Made by a program: the position numbers and the translations under genes
Source: Deinococcus hopiensis KR-140
GTDB lineage: Bacteria > Deinococcota > Deinococci > Deinococcales > Deinococcaceae
Length of the DNA: 64,000 nt
Direction: 5' to 3'
NCBI RefSeq assembly: GCF_900176165.1
Contig: NZ_FWWU01000009.1
Location: forward strand, 2,538,501 to 2,602,500
Notes under the pieces: generated by a model
Seen by the model: the letters and a program-made list of their open reading frames with translations, nothing else
Database searches by the model: none
Told to the model about the DNA's origin: nothing
In this document: in pieces, positions 11,323 to 21,781 of the stretch
Numbering within the stretch: the stretch's first letter is position 1
Layout: each line of letters starts with the position of its first letter

Positions 11323-13569
11323 TTACTTGAGATACACGGCGCGGCAGGCTTTCCCGGCGGCGCGGAACTCGGCGGCCGCTGACGGGGAAAGCACGGCGTC
11401 GGTAAAGACGTTGGAACTCGGGGCCATGCGGTTGGGCTGAATCTTCAGCGCCTTGACGCGGGTGACGTTCTTGAACCCGCCGATCTCGGCCTCGGACGTG
11501 ATGTAGGTGTGGAGGCTGCCCTCGATCACGAGCTGGCTCGCCACCCCCTTGATCAGCGCGGCGTCGGGCCAGAGCTGGTTGCCCGACTCGTCGTAGATCA
11601 GGCTGGTCATGTCGCGCTGAAAGTTGCCCAGGCCGCGCACGTCCACCACGACGGTGCAGTTGAAGGCGCGGGACTCGTTGCCGGCTGCGTCTCCCCCACC
11701 CCCGCCCCCGGCGCCGGCGCCGGCCGCCTCGCCCGCACCTGCGCCGCCTGCCGCTCCGGCTCCATTGCCGTTGCCCCCGGGACGGCCTCCGGCGGGCGCG
11801 TCACCCGCCGAATTGCCTCCGCCGGCGGGTGCGCCACTGCCGTTCGCGCCGCCCCTGCCTCCTGTGGCGGGGCCGGGATCGGGGGTGGTGCCCGCCCCGC
11901 TGCCCTGGCCGCCCGCAGACTCGCGGGGCGCAGTGGGGGCCGCTGGCGTCGCGCCGCCGCTGCCCGGCGTGCCCCGTGAGGGGGTTTCCGTCTGGGTCCC
12001 GGGGCTGGCGTCGCCCGGCGCCGCGCCATTGCGCGCTGTGGGACTGGCCGTGCCCTCCCCCGTTCCGGCAGGCGTGCCGGGGTTTGGGGCGGGCCGCGCC
12101 GTGTCCGCCTCGGGAGCGGCGGACGTCCCCTGCCCGGCTGCGCCGCGCGCCGGGTTGGCGGTGGGTGTGGGATTGGGCGTGGCCGCGCTGGGCGCCGGAG
12201 TGCGAACAGGTGCCGTGTCCGGCGAGGTGGTGGCCGCTGGAGCCGGCGTTCGTGTGGCTGTGGGCGCAGGCGCTTCGCTGGCGGACGTGGGCGCCGGCGT
12301 GGCGCTGCGCGAAGGCGTGGGCGCGTCCGGCGCGGTGGCCTGGGGCGTGCGGCTGACCTCCCCGGCCCGTCCGGCCACCGCCTCGGCTGAGCCCGGCGCC
12401 AGCGTGCCGCGGGGCGAGAGGGGCGCTTCGGGCGCGCTGCCCTGGGGCGAGCGCTGGGGCAGGGCAGGAATACGCGCCGCCGTCATCCCGGAGGCCGCCG
12501 ATGCGGCGGGAGCCGCGCCCCGTGCCGGTGCAGGTTCCTCAGCCGCTGTGGCGGCTCCACGCGCCGGTGCAGGTTCCTCGGCCGCTGTGGCGGCTCCACG
12601 CGCCGGGGCCGCCGCCTCGGCCGAACTCGCAGGCGCGGCGTCCTCGCGGCGGGGGAGGGCGGTCACGGGTTCGGGATCTGGGGCCGGAGCCGCTGGAGCC
12701 GCCGCCACCGGATCGGCGGGCGTGTCGTTCACCTCGGCGGGTTCGGGGTCCGGGCGGCCTGTTCCAGCGGTGGCGGCGGCCTCCGCGGGCTGGTCTGGAG
12801 CCGGTTCTGCGGGGCGGGCCGACTCGGGCGAGGCGGTGGGCCCGGGGGTCTGGGGTGTGGGCGCCGCCATTTCGGGCGTCTGGGCGGTTGGCGTAGACGT
12901 CGGGGCGGACGGAAACGGAGCCGCGCCTTGCGGTGTGGCCGAGTCCACCTTGACCTGCGTGGACGTTTGCGGCAAGGGCCGAATGGGCGGCGCGTCCTGC
13001 ACCGAGGCGGCGGGTGTGGCCCGCGGCTTGGGCGCGGCTGTGGGCGGCGTGATGGGATCGGGCTGAGGTTGTTCCGAAGGCTTCTGTTCCGGCGCCGGAG
13101 GCTTCACCTGCACGGACGCAACCTTAACGGGCGACACCCTGGGAGGTTGCAGGGGCGCAACCTTGACAGGAGTGGGTGGAGTCGGAACCGTTTTGACGGG
13201 CAGCGTAACCGCGGCCGTCTTCACCGGCGTGGGCTTGACGGTGGATTTGGGCGGGGTGACCGGCTTGGCGGGCGTGGGCCGGGCGGCCTCGCTCCGGCGC
13301 GCCTCAGGAGACCTCGGCGTCTGTGCCCGGACCGGAGGCGTCAGGGGCGCGGTGGGCGTCGCGTCCGGCGGAGGCGCGAGCGTGACCACTTCCAGTGGAA
13401 CACGGCGGGGGTCTGGCGGGGCCGTCAGCGCCGGGGAACGCGTATCGGGCCGCAGGGCAAGCAAGCCCAGCAGCAGCGCCGCGTGCAGGCCTACCGTCAT
13501 GCCCACCGCGCGCAGCCGGTCCCGCCCCTCGGGACTCAGAGTTGGGCGGGGAGGGCGAAGTGTGGTCAT
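11323..13569 (-). CDS. TonB-like envelope protein with long Ala/Pro-rich linker and unusual C-terminus
   Basis: 748 residues from the ATG at 13569, which follows GAGGGCGG and lies 7 bases after exbD. One N-terminal membrane anchor (AVGMTVGLHAALLLGLLAL) resembles TonB. About 550 residues of Pro/Ala/Thr-rich low-complexity sequence follow, then a glycine-rich hinge. The C-terminal 120 residues start RAFNCTVVVDVRGLGNFQ and do not look like the TonB C-terminal domain; the VVVDVRGLG and DESGNQL pattern is reminiscent of LPP20/FlgP-like lipoproteins. With ExbB and ExbD it should form a proton-driven machine crossing the cell wall toward the S-layer envelope. The target is unknown. Confidence 0.75.
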   Translation of the reverse strand: MTTLRPPRPTLSPEGRDRLRAVGMTVGLHAALLLGLLALRPDTRSPALTAPPDPRRVPLEVVTLAPPPDATPTAPLTPPVRAQTPRSPEARRSEAARPTPAKPVTPPKSTVKPTPVKTAAVTLPVKTVPTPPTPVKVAPLQPPRVSPVKVASVQVKPPAPEQKPSEQPQPDPITPPTAAPKPRATPAASVQDAPPIRPLPQTSTQVKVDSATPQGAAPFPSAPTSTPTAQTPEMAAPTPQTPGPTASPESARPAEPAPDQPAEAAATAGTGRPDPEPAEVNDTPADPVAAAPAAPAPDPEPVTALPRREDAAPASSAEAAAPARGAATAAEEPAPARGAATAAEEPAPARGAAPAASAASGMTAARIPALPQRSPQGSAPEAPLSPRGTLAPGSAEAVAGRAGEVSRTPQATAPDAPTPSRSATPAPTSASEAPAPTATRTPAPAATTSPDTAPVRTPAPSAATPNPTPTANPARGAAGQGTSAAPEADTARPAPNPGTPAGTGEGTASPTARNGAAPGDASPGTQTETPSRGTPGSGGATPAAPTAPRESAGGQGSGAGTTPDPGPATGGRGGANGSGAPAGGGNSAGDAPAGGRPGGNGNGAGAAGGAGAGEAAGAGAGGGGGGDAAGNESRAFNCTVVVDVRGLGNFQRDMTSLIYDESGNQLWPDAALIKGVASQLVIEGSLHTYITSEAEIGGFKNVTRVKALKIQPNRMAPSSNVFTDAVLSPSAAAEFRAAGKACRAVYLK
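12524..12601. repeat. 39-bp tandem repeat within the TonB-like gene
   Basis: Two near-identical 39-bp units (12524-12562, 12563-12601) and part of a third encode repeats of PARGAATAAEEPA in the linker. They suggest linker length varies by slippage in multiples of 13 residues, without frameshift. Confidence 0.85.
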
Positions 13570-13576
13570 ACCGCCC

Positions 13577-14008
13577 TCACCGTCCGCCCTTTGACGCTGT
13601 GCGGGTGCCCAGCGCCAGTCGCTGGCCACCCGCCTTCTTGACCACGTCCATCACGCGCACCACGGTGCCGTAGTTGCCGCGCTCGTCGGCGCGCAGGCCC
13701 ACCACCCCGTCCGAAGTTTTGAGCAGGGGTCCCAGTTGCCCGCCCAGTTTGGTCAGCGTCGTCTCTTTGCCATTTAAAAACACCTTTCCGGCCCGGTCCA
13801 CGCTCACGATGGGCAGGGCGGGCGTTTCCTGCACGGTGGTGCTGGCGCGCGGCAGGTCCAGCGGCAGGGCGTTTTGCCGCGCGCCCAGACTGCTCGTGAG
13901 GAAAAAGAAGATCAGCAGCAGCAGCACGATGTCCACCATGGGCGCGAAGTCGAAGGTCACGCCCTCGCCGCTCTCACGCAACCTACGCCGCAGCGGACCG
14001 CTGCTCAC
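13577..14008 (-). CDS. exbD: ExbD/TolR family proton-channel subunit
   Basis: A 143-residue protein from the GTG at 14008, which overlaps the exbB stop in GTGA. One membrane segment contains the family signature FDFAPMVDIVLLLLIFFFL; the Asp in PMVD is the proton-carrying residue of ExbD/TolR. The periplasmic domain (LPLDLPRA onward) ends with LALGTRT. Longer in-frame starts lie inside exbB and would be atypical. It works with the ExbB-like protein to energise the TonB-like partner encoded next. Confidence 0.9.
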   Translation of the reverse strand: MSSGPLRRRLRESGEGVTFDFAPMVDIVLLLLIFFFLTSSLGARQNALPLDLPRASTTVQETPALPIVSVDRAGKVFLNGKETTLTKLGGQLGPLLKTSDGVVGLRADERGNYGTVVRVMDVVKKAGGQRLALGTRTASKGGR

Positions 14009-14691
14009 TGGGCGGCCCCGGCGGGCACCGCGTCGAAGGAGAGGGCCACTTCGGGCACTGGCCGCACGGCACGAACCTGGCGGGGAGCGAGCCACGCGGG
14101 CACCTCCTCCCGCACCCGCTCAGCCTGCACGGCGATCCGGTCTGCGCGGGCGCGCAGGGCGTTCCGGGCCACGTAGGCGATGATCGCCACAATCAGCCCC
14201 GCCGCCGTGTTGACCAGCGCCTCACTGATGCCGGTGGCAAGCTGCGAGGGCGTGGGCGCGGTGGTGTGGGAAAAGACCAGAAACGAGCGCACCATACCGA
14301 TCACCGTGCCCAGCAGTCCCAGCAGGGGCGCGATCTGCGCGCAGGTGCCCAACGCCGAGAGGCCCGCGTACAGCCGGGCGTCTTCCGCCAGCACCGCCGC
14401 GTTCATGGCGGCCTGCGCCGCGTCCACCCCCCGGTCTGCCCGGTGCAGGCCCGCGCGCAGCACGTTGGCGGCGGGGCTGGGATCGGCGGCGCGGTCCAAC
14501 TCCACCACGGCGGCACCGGGACCGCTCTCGGCCGTCACTGCCCGCGTTCGCTCGATCAGTGCCGACGGGTCGCGTCCCAGCCGGGCGAGGGCCTGCGCGC
14601 GTACAGCAGCGGTGTAGACGACGTACACGGACAGGGCGAGCAGCACCCACAGCAGGGGTCCGGCGGCGCGAATCAGATCGAGGATGCTCAT
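14005..14691 (-). CDS. exbB: ExbB/TolQ/MotA family proton-channel protein
   Basis: A 228-residue membrane protein with three hydrophobic segments: residues 8-30, about 120-145 (LLGLLGTVIGMVRSFLVF) and about 155-185 (GISEALVNTAAGLIVAIIAY). These are the ExbB signature regions GLLGTVxGM and ALxxTAxGLxVAI. It forms the pentameric motor that uses the proton gradient. The ATG at 14691 starts MSILDL; an extension to 14724 adds 11 atypical residues. It is the first gene of the operon. Confidence 0.9.
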   Translation of the reverse strand: MSILDLIRAAGPLLWVLLALSVYVVYTAAVRAQALARLGRDPSALIERTRAVTAESGPGAAVVELDRAADPSPAANVLRAGLHRADRGVDAAQAAMNAAVLAEDARLYAGLSALGTCAQIAPLLGLLGTVIGMVRSFLVFSHTTAPTPSQLATGISEALVNTAAGLIVAIIAYVARNALRARADRIAVQAERVREEVPAWLAPRQVRAVRPVPEVALSFDAVPAGAAQ

Positions 14692-14815
14692 CGCCCTGAG
14701 GGGTAGCACGCCTGCAGGTGGCAAGCGTGAAAAATCTGCATTCGGCCCTCATCCGGCCGTCCCTGGCCTATGCAAGTCCTGCTCCTGGCGGGCACCTCAA
14801 TCCACACCAAATCAC

Positions 14816-14845
14816 TCGACTTTGCCCCTCGGTGGCGGGTAGAAT
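14816..14845 (+). promoter_or_regulatory. Candidate sufC promoter
   Basis: TCGACT (14816-14821) and TAGAAT (14840-14845) lie 18 bases apart upstream of sufC. This would give a leader of about 60 bases that includes the inverted repeat at 14859-14882. Confidence 0.5.
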
Positions 14846-14851
14846 GGCGTT

Positions 14852-14882
<31 letters not shown>

Positions 14883-14911
14883 CCGCACAGGACCCCCGCC
14901 AAAGGAGCCCC

Positions 14912-15682
<771 letters not shown>

Positions 15683-16058
15683 GGCAGATGCGGCGTCTTC
15701 CGCTTCTCAGCGTAGCCGCCGCAGGACTTCTCATCCGGGTACGCGGACTTTGGCCTTATTCCTCACCCTGGCCAAGGCGTGGGTGAGCGGAGCACACCGA
15801 ACTGTTTGACCTGCAGTTTCAACTCTGCCCACCAGCAGTCGTGCCTCCTCGTCAAGCGCGCCGAAGAACCGGTATGGCCTGGGTTCCCCTCAGCGGAACG
15901 GAACTGAGGGACCTGCCGCCCGAGTCAGGATTTCGGTATCGCCCCACTGTTACCGAAAGGTGTATGGCACCTGCAACAACTGACAAGCGCAAGCAAATTC
16001 TCGAAAAGACGCTCGACACCATTGTCGCCGTCCCTGGTCAACCTTAGAGGAGTACCCC
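15683..16058 (+). other. sufC-sufB intergenic region
   Basis: This 376-base stretch has no convincing gene; a 68-codon frame at 15841-16047 shows no ribosome site or protein-like composition. It contains a perfect inverted repeat, TTTCGGTA (15931-15938) and TACCGAAA (15951-15958), 100 bases before sufB. The repeat could be an operator or an RNA hairpin. Confidence 0.5.
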
Positions 16059-17465
<1,407 letters not shown>

Positions 17466-17884
17466 GTGCGCTTGAGGCACGTGGGGAGGATGATCGCCAT
17501 TATTCTCGCGTTTCCGGTGGTGGCCGGAGCCGCAGTCTACGGGCGGGCCTTCAATCCCCAGGTGCTTCACGGTCTGGCTTACAGGTTCAGCCACAGAGTC
17601 TTTGCGGTGCAGGAGATCGGTCAAGCCTATCCGAGCCGTGAGGTGGCGGTCCGGAGCAAGAGTGGTGAGCCCGCGCGGGGCAACGCCAGAGACGGCGGCA
17701 CGGAACTGTCTTCGCGCCTTCGCTCTCCGCTCTGTTCACGGCGGACGGGCGACCACCTGCCGGGTCTTCCCGAATTCGCAGGCTTGCGAAGGGTTCGGGG
17801 TGGGCGACGCCTCCAGGAAGTTGGCGCGCGCCGTTCCGCCTCCGTCCGGTCGAGCGGAAGACGCGGAAGTCACGGTCAATTCAG
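17466..17884 (+). other. Region between sufB and cupin gene, possible remnant of a small membrane protein
   Basis: A GTG-initiated frame begins at 17466 right after sufB and encodes a hydrophobic start (MIAIILAFPVVAGAAVYG) followed by about 35 plausible residues. After residue 60 the composition becomes Arg/Ser-rich, and the frame runs 200 bases into the cupin gene in another frame. It may be a broken gene. A perfect palindrome TTCGCAGGCTTGCGAA lies near 17775. Confidence 0.35.
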
Positions 17885-18250
17885 ATGTGGCTTGCCGAGG
17901 ACGGGAACGTTCACGACCTCTACCCTCACTGCCCCCACTCCACATGGAGCGACATTCGCGAGGGCTGGCGTCTGGCATCCGCCCCTACCCTCAGCGTCAT
18001 TCAGGAGCGGATGCCGCCTGGCACGGCCGAAATGCGGCACAGAGATGGGCGGGTGCGGCAGTTTTTCTACGTGCTCAGCGGCACCCTGACGCTGGAGGTG
18101 GTGGGTACCACCCGCCACCTGGTCCTGCGGCAGGGGCTGGAAATCGCGCCGGGACAGGGGCATCAGGCGCGCAACGGGGGCGGGGATGACGCCGCGTTTC
18201 TGGTGATCAGCGGCGGCATCTCGCGCGAGGACCGGGAGGAAACCGTATGA
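17885..18250 (+). CDS. Small cupin-domain protein
   Basis: A 121-residue single-domain cupin. Motif 1 is represented by MRHRDGRVRQFFYVLSGTLTL and motif 2 by PGQGHQARNGGGDDAAFLVIS. The usual metal ligands are only partly present (His in motif 1, His in GHQARN), so metal binding is uncertain. Its stop overlaps the start of the next gene in an ATGA, so the two are translationally coupled. The substrate is unknown. Confidence 0.82.
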   Translation: MWLAEDGNVHDLYPHCPHSTWSDIREGWRLASAPTLSVIQERMPPGTAEMRHRDGRVRQFFYVLSGTLTLEVVGTTRHLVLRQGLEIAPGQGHQARNGGGDDAAFLVISGGISREDREETV

Positions 18251-18606
18251 AGCTCAACCACATCAACCTCGGCGTGACAGACGTACCTGCCACCGTCGCC
18301 CTCTTTCAGGACCACTTCGGACTTCGCCCGGCAGGCGAGGGAATGCCGATGAATGACCGAATGGCCTTCTTGCGCGACGACGCGGGATCACTCATCTCGG
18401 TCTTCCACGCGAAGGACGTGGCCTATCCCAAGGTCTTTCATATCGGCTTTTTGCAAGACACGCCAGAACAGGTACGCGCCGTGCACCGTCAATTGACAGC
18501 GGCGGGTTTCACCGTACCGGAACCCCACGAGAACAATGGTCGGTTGACCTTTTACTTCAACACGCCGGGGGGGTTTGTCCTGGAAGTCGAGTCGTTTTTC
18601 GGCTGA
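18247..18606 (+). CDS. VOC superfamily protein (glyoxalase/dioxygenase fold)
   Basis: A 119-residue protein with the two beta-alpha-beta-beta-beta modules of the vicinal oxygen chelate fold: MKLNHINLGVTDVPATVALFQDHFGL at the start, then FHIGFLQDTPEQVRAVHRQL and FYFNTPGGFVLEVESFFG. Likely metal ligands are His5 near the N-terminus, His in FHIGF and the terminal Glu in LEVES. Members include glyoxalases and antibiotic-binding proteins; the activity here cannot be named. It lies between the cupin gene and sufD. Confidence 0.85.
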   Translation: MKLNHINLGVTDVPATVALFQDHFGLRPAGEGMPMNDRMAFLRDDAGSLISVFHAKDVAYPKVFHIGFLQDTPEQVRAVHRQLTAAGFTVPEPHENNGRLTFYFNTPGGFVLEVESFFG

Positions 18607-18661
18607 ACTTCCCCCCTCACTTCCACTCAACATCTTCGCCGACGGGCAAGCAGGAGACCCC

Positions 18662-20020
18662 ATGACCCAACCCTTTACCCAAGACCTCATCTCGCAGACT
18701 GGAGGCCCCGATTGGCTGACCAGCAAGCGCCGCGAATCGCTGGAGCTGTTCAACACGCTCGACGTGCCCAACGAGGGCGTCGAAGCCTGGAAGTACACCC
18801 GCGTGGAGGTGGACTTCTCCGAGCTTCGCCCCCACCCCAAGCGCGAACGCGTGACGGACACGGCGCAGTTGCCGGAAAGCGTGCAACAGCGGCTGAGGGG
18901 CACCGATGTAGGCGCCTTCCTCGTGCTGGACGGCCCAGACGTGGTATACGCCACCGAACTTCCCGCCGAGCTGATCCAAAAGGGCGTGATCTTCACGGAC
19001 CTCAAGACGGCGGTGGAGCAGCACGCGGACAAGGTGCAGCAGTACCTCTACTCGGTGGTTCCGGCGGAAGTGCCCGACGACACCACCATCGCCGCGCCCG
19101 GTACCACCCCCAGCAAGTCTCCAGACCCCAGCGAGGGCAAGTTCAGCGCCCTGGCAGCGGCCCTGTGGACCAACGGGGCCTTCGTGTATGTGCCGCGCGG
19201 CGTGGAGGTCGAGCTGCCCCTGGGCTCTTTCCGCGTGATGAGCGAGGCCGGAACGTACACTGCCACCCGGACGCTGGTGGTGGCTGAGGAAAACGCGCAA
19301 GTCACGTTTATCGACGAGCAAGACAGCGAAGACCTGCCGGGCACCTACGCCATCGGCGCGGTGGAACTGGTGGTCAAGTCGGGCGCGCGACTGCGTTACG
19401 TGTCCATCCAAAACTGGGGCAAGGGCGTGACGCACATCCAGCGCCAGCGCGGCGACGTGGACCGAGACGCCACGCTCAACAGCCTCGTGGTGACCATGGG
19501 GGGCACGCTGAGCCGCACCGAGATGCAGAGCTACCTGCGCGGCCAGGGCAGCGACAGTGAAATGCTCGCGCTGTACTTCGCCAACGAGGACCAGCACTTC
19601 GATCACTACACGCTGCAGCATCACGCGGCCGCGCACGCGCACTCAGACCTGCTGTACAAGGGCGTGAATGCCGACCAGTCGGTGGGCGTCTTTTCCGGGA
19701 TGATCAAGGTGGACCTGGGCGCGCAGAAGACGGACGCCTACCAGAAGCACCGCACACTGATGCTGTCCAGCGAAGCGCAAAACTTCTCTGTGCCTCAGCT
19801 GGAAATCAACGCCAACGACGTGCGCTGCTCGCACGGCTCCACGACGGGTCCCGTGAATCAGGAAGCCCTGTTCTTCCTGCGCTCGCGCGGCATCTCCAGG
19901 GAACTGGCAGAGAAGATGCTGGTCACGGCCTTTTTGGAAGACGTGTTGAGCCGTCTGCCACTTCAGAGCGTGGTGAAGTACATCGAGGGGATTATTGCCG
20001 AGAAGGTGGGGGCAGCGTAA
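18662..20020 (+). CDS. sufD: SufD, iron-sulphur cluster assembly protein
   Basis: A 452-residue SufD. It shares the beta-helix core of SufB: FSALAAALWTNGAFVYVPRGVEVELPL, SGARLRYVSIQNWG and the C-terminal CSHGSTTGPVNQEALFFLRSRG, where the conserved His of SufD lies in CSHGST. It completes the SufBC2D complex. The ATG at 18662 was chosen because GCAGGAGACCCC precedes it and the protein then aligns with SufD starts. Confidence 0.94.
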   Translation: MTQPFTQDLISQTGGPDWLTSKRRESLELFNTLDVPNEGVEAWKYTRVEVDFSELRPHPKRERVTDTAQLPESVQQRLRGTDVGAFLVLDGPDVVYATELPAELIQKGVIFTDLKTAVEQHADKVQQYLYSVVPAEVPDDTTIAAPGTTPSKSPDPSEGKFSALAAALWTNGAFVYVPRGVEVELPLGSFRVMSEAGTYTATRTLVVAEENAQVTFIDEQDSEDLPGTYAIGAVELVVKSGARLRYVSIQNWGKGVTHIQRQRGDVDRDATLNSLVVTMGGTLSRTEMQSYLRGQGSDSEMLALYFANEDQHFDHYTLQHHAAAHAHSDLLYKGVNADQSVGVFSGMIKVDLGAQKTDAYQKHRTLMLSSEAQNFSVPQLEINANDVRCSHGSTTGPVNQEALFFLRSRGISRELAEKMLVTAFLEDVLSRLPLQSVVKYIEGIIAEKVGAA

Positions 20021-20112
20021 GGCGGGCGAATGGCCTTGAGGAATCCGCGGTCAGCTTCCGGGAAAGGGGGCTGGCCGCTCCTCTATGCTGCTGACACGGG
20101 GGGCGGCAGAAG

Positions 20113-20715
20113 ATGACGAAATCGAGGCTGGAAGCGTTTTCGGATGGCGTGCTCGCGATCATCATCACGATCATGGTGCTGGAGTTGCGCGTGCCGGAGG
20201 GGCATGAGTGGCGGAGCCTGCTGGAGTTATGGCCCAAGCTGCTGGGCTACCTGATCAGCTTCGTGTATGTGGGCATCTACTGGAACAACCACCACCACCT
20301 GATGCACACCGTGCGGGTGGTGCGGGGCGGCATACTGTGGGCCAACTTGCACCTGCTGTTCTGGCTGTCCCTGTTTCCGTTCGTCACAGCGTGGGTGGGC
20401 GAGAGCCACTTCGCGCCCGTGCCCATGACCTGTTACGGGGGAGTGGCGCTGATGGCGGCGCTGGCGTATACAGTTCTGGTACGGACCATTATCAGCGCGC
20501 ATCCCGACAACCATCTGCTCGCCGACGCCATCGGTTCCGATGCCAAGGGCAACCTCTCGATGATCGCCTACCTGATTTCCATCGTGGCTCCCTTCTTCGG
20601 GCCGGCCGGCGTCACCCTCTCGGGCCTGATGCTCCTGCTGGTGGCGCTGGTGTGGCTCGTTCCCGACCGCCGCATCGAACGCGTGCTGGCGCGGGATAAC
20701 GCGGGACGCGACTGA
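20113..20715 (+). CDS. TMEM175/DUF1211 family membrane protein, putative potassium channel
   Basis: A 200-residue protein with six hydrophobic segments. The first contains the family signature RLEAFSDGVLAIIITIMVLEL; the FSDG motif lies at the selectivity pore of bacterial TMEM175 channels. Bacterial members form tetramers that pass potassium. WNNHHHLMHT in the loop after the third segment is also typical. It stands alone after sufD. Confidence 0.85.
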   Translation: MTKSRLEAFSDGVLAIIITIMVLELRVPEGHEWRSLLELWPKLLGYLISFVYVGIYWNNHHHLMHTVRVVRGGILWANLHLLFWLSLFPFVTAWVGESHFAPVPMTCYGGVALMAALAYTVLVRTIISAHPDNHLLADAIGSDAKGNLSMIAYLISIVAPFFGPAGVTLSGLMLLLVALVWLVPDRRIERVLARDNAGRD

Positions 20716-20876
20716 GACTACGGCTTCCGGCCGCCTCGTTTACAAGCCGGGAAAGCGCCGATTTGCCACCCTGATGCCCAGACCCCGCCTCCCCCACCGT
20801 CCGCTGCGCCAGGGCCCAGAGGGGCGCAAAGGCCCCGAGTCGGGGTTCCTCCGGCTTCAGCCGTTCGGCCGTCTGT

Positions 20877-21148
20877 TCAGGATGCCGCGCATCCCAGAGT
20901 GCTCGGACCCCAGGTCAGCAGCATGGATTGCAGGGCGTCCAGCCCCCGGGTGAAGCGGGCTTCGGGCGTCTGCCCCGCCCCAAACTCTTCCCAGAGCGCC
21001 TGAAACCACTTGCCCGGAGCCGGGACAGCAAACCGAAGAGCGCCTGGGCCGCCTGCCTTTCGTTCCCGGCCTGGTGCGCGGGTCGGGCACCGGACGCCTC
21101 GAAGGACAGATCGCCCGCATAGATTTCCTCAACGAACAGGAAAGACGT
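20877..21148 (-). pseudogene. C-terminal remnant of an HD-domain hydrolase (copy A)
   Basis: Minus-strand translation gives FLFVEEIYAGDLSFEASG and AQALFGLL in one frame, then after a shift near 21040 PAPGKWFQALWEEFGAGQTP and EARFTRGLDALQSMLL to a stop at 20877. This matches the C-terminal half of YfbR-like HD-domain phosphohydrolases, whose relatives act on nucleotides. The N-terminal half with the first HD ligands is absent; the fragment begins at the edge of the inverted repeat at 21149. It is not expected to give a working enzyme. Confidence 0.75.
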
Positions 21149-21220
21149 CTGGACGGAACGTGAGGGGGCGGCAGAAGACCGGCAGGCCGCTCCAACGCCG
21201 CCCCCTCACGTTCCGTCCAG
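21149..21220. repeat. Perfect 24-bp inverted repeat between two pseudogenes
   Basis: The arms at 21149-21172 and 21197-21220 are exact reverse complements of 24 bases, separated by 24 bases that hold a small inner hairpin. It lies 31 bases past the stop of copy B and touches the 5' edge of copy A. It could be a strong terminator of copy B or the scar of a small inserted element. Confidence 0.9.
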
Positions 21221-21251
21221 CAGGCGAACAGCGTAAAGAAGGCGGGAACCG

Positions 21252-21703
21252 TCAGCGCCGGTCACCACCGCTCCAGGCCAGCAGGGCCGGGGCGAGCGCG
21301 TCCAGCCCACGGGCAAACCGCGCTTCCGGGGTCTGCCCCGCCCTGAATTCGTTCCAGAGCGGATAGAAGGCGTCCGCCTGCCCGCCCGGCAGAAGCCCGA
21401 ACAGCCGCCGCTTGCTCCTTACGGGTCTGCTCGTCCCGCAACGTTTCGTCTGACCCGGTGGAGGCGTCGCCCGCACCAATCTCGCCGAGAGCGTGAACCA
21501 GCAGTCGGACCACGCGCTCCACATTCGTGCCTGGAGGCGCGTACTCCGCCAACGCCATCAGCGCGGGGTGCGAGGAGTGCCCAGCGCTATTTTCGTCACG
21601 GCTGCTTCGTCACGGCTGCCGTCGTGGGGCGGTCCTGGCAGGTCATCCCCTTGAGCTGCCCACAGGTGAGCAGAAAGGAGACCTGATCGTCCAGGTGAGG
21701 CAT
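21252..21703 (-). pseudogene. Frameshifted HD-domain hydrolase (copy B)
   Basis: The parts appear in different frames: MPHLDDQVSFLLTCGQLKG from the ATG at 21703, DENSAGHSSHPALMALAEYA from about 21600, LLVHALGEIGAGD, and LFGLLPGGQADAFYPLWNEF to the stop at 21252. The order matches an HD_3/YfbR-like phosphohydrolase. Lesions include an exact 14-bp tandem duplication (21592-21619), another shift upstream of it, and one near 21410. The HD motif that should read VHDL is VHAL, so a metal-binding aspartate is also lost. Confidence 0.8.
21592..21619. repeat. 14-bp tandem duplication that breaks the HD gene
   Basis: TTCGTCACGGCTGC occurs twice in direct succession (21592-21605 and 21606-21619). Fourteen is not a multiple of three, so the copy shifts the frame of the hydrolase. 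Confidence 0.9.
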
Positions 21704-21781
21704 GGAGCAGGGTAACGGACGAAATGGGAGAGGGCCGGAAGCCCCTGACGGGAACCCCGGCCCTTCTGACGTGCCTGGAGC

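Noticed and set aside
11624..13066. 480-codon plus-strand frame opposite the TonB-like gene
   Set aside because: It is Gly/Ala/Val-rich mirror sequence of the Pro/Ala linker on the other strand; exbB, exbD and the TonB-like start with ribosome site fix the true strand.
15841..16047. 68-codon gene between sufC and sufB
   Set aside because: No ribosome site, atypical residue use, and it covers an inverted repeat.
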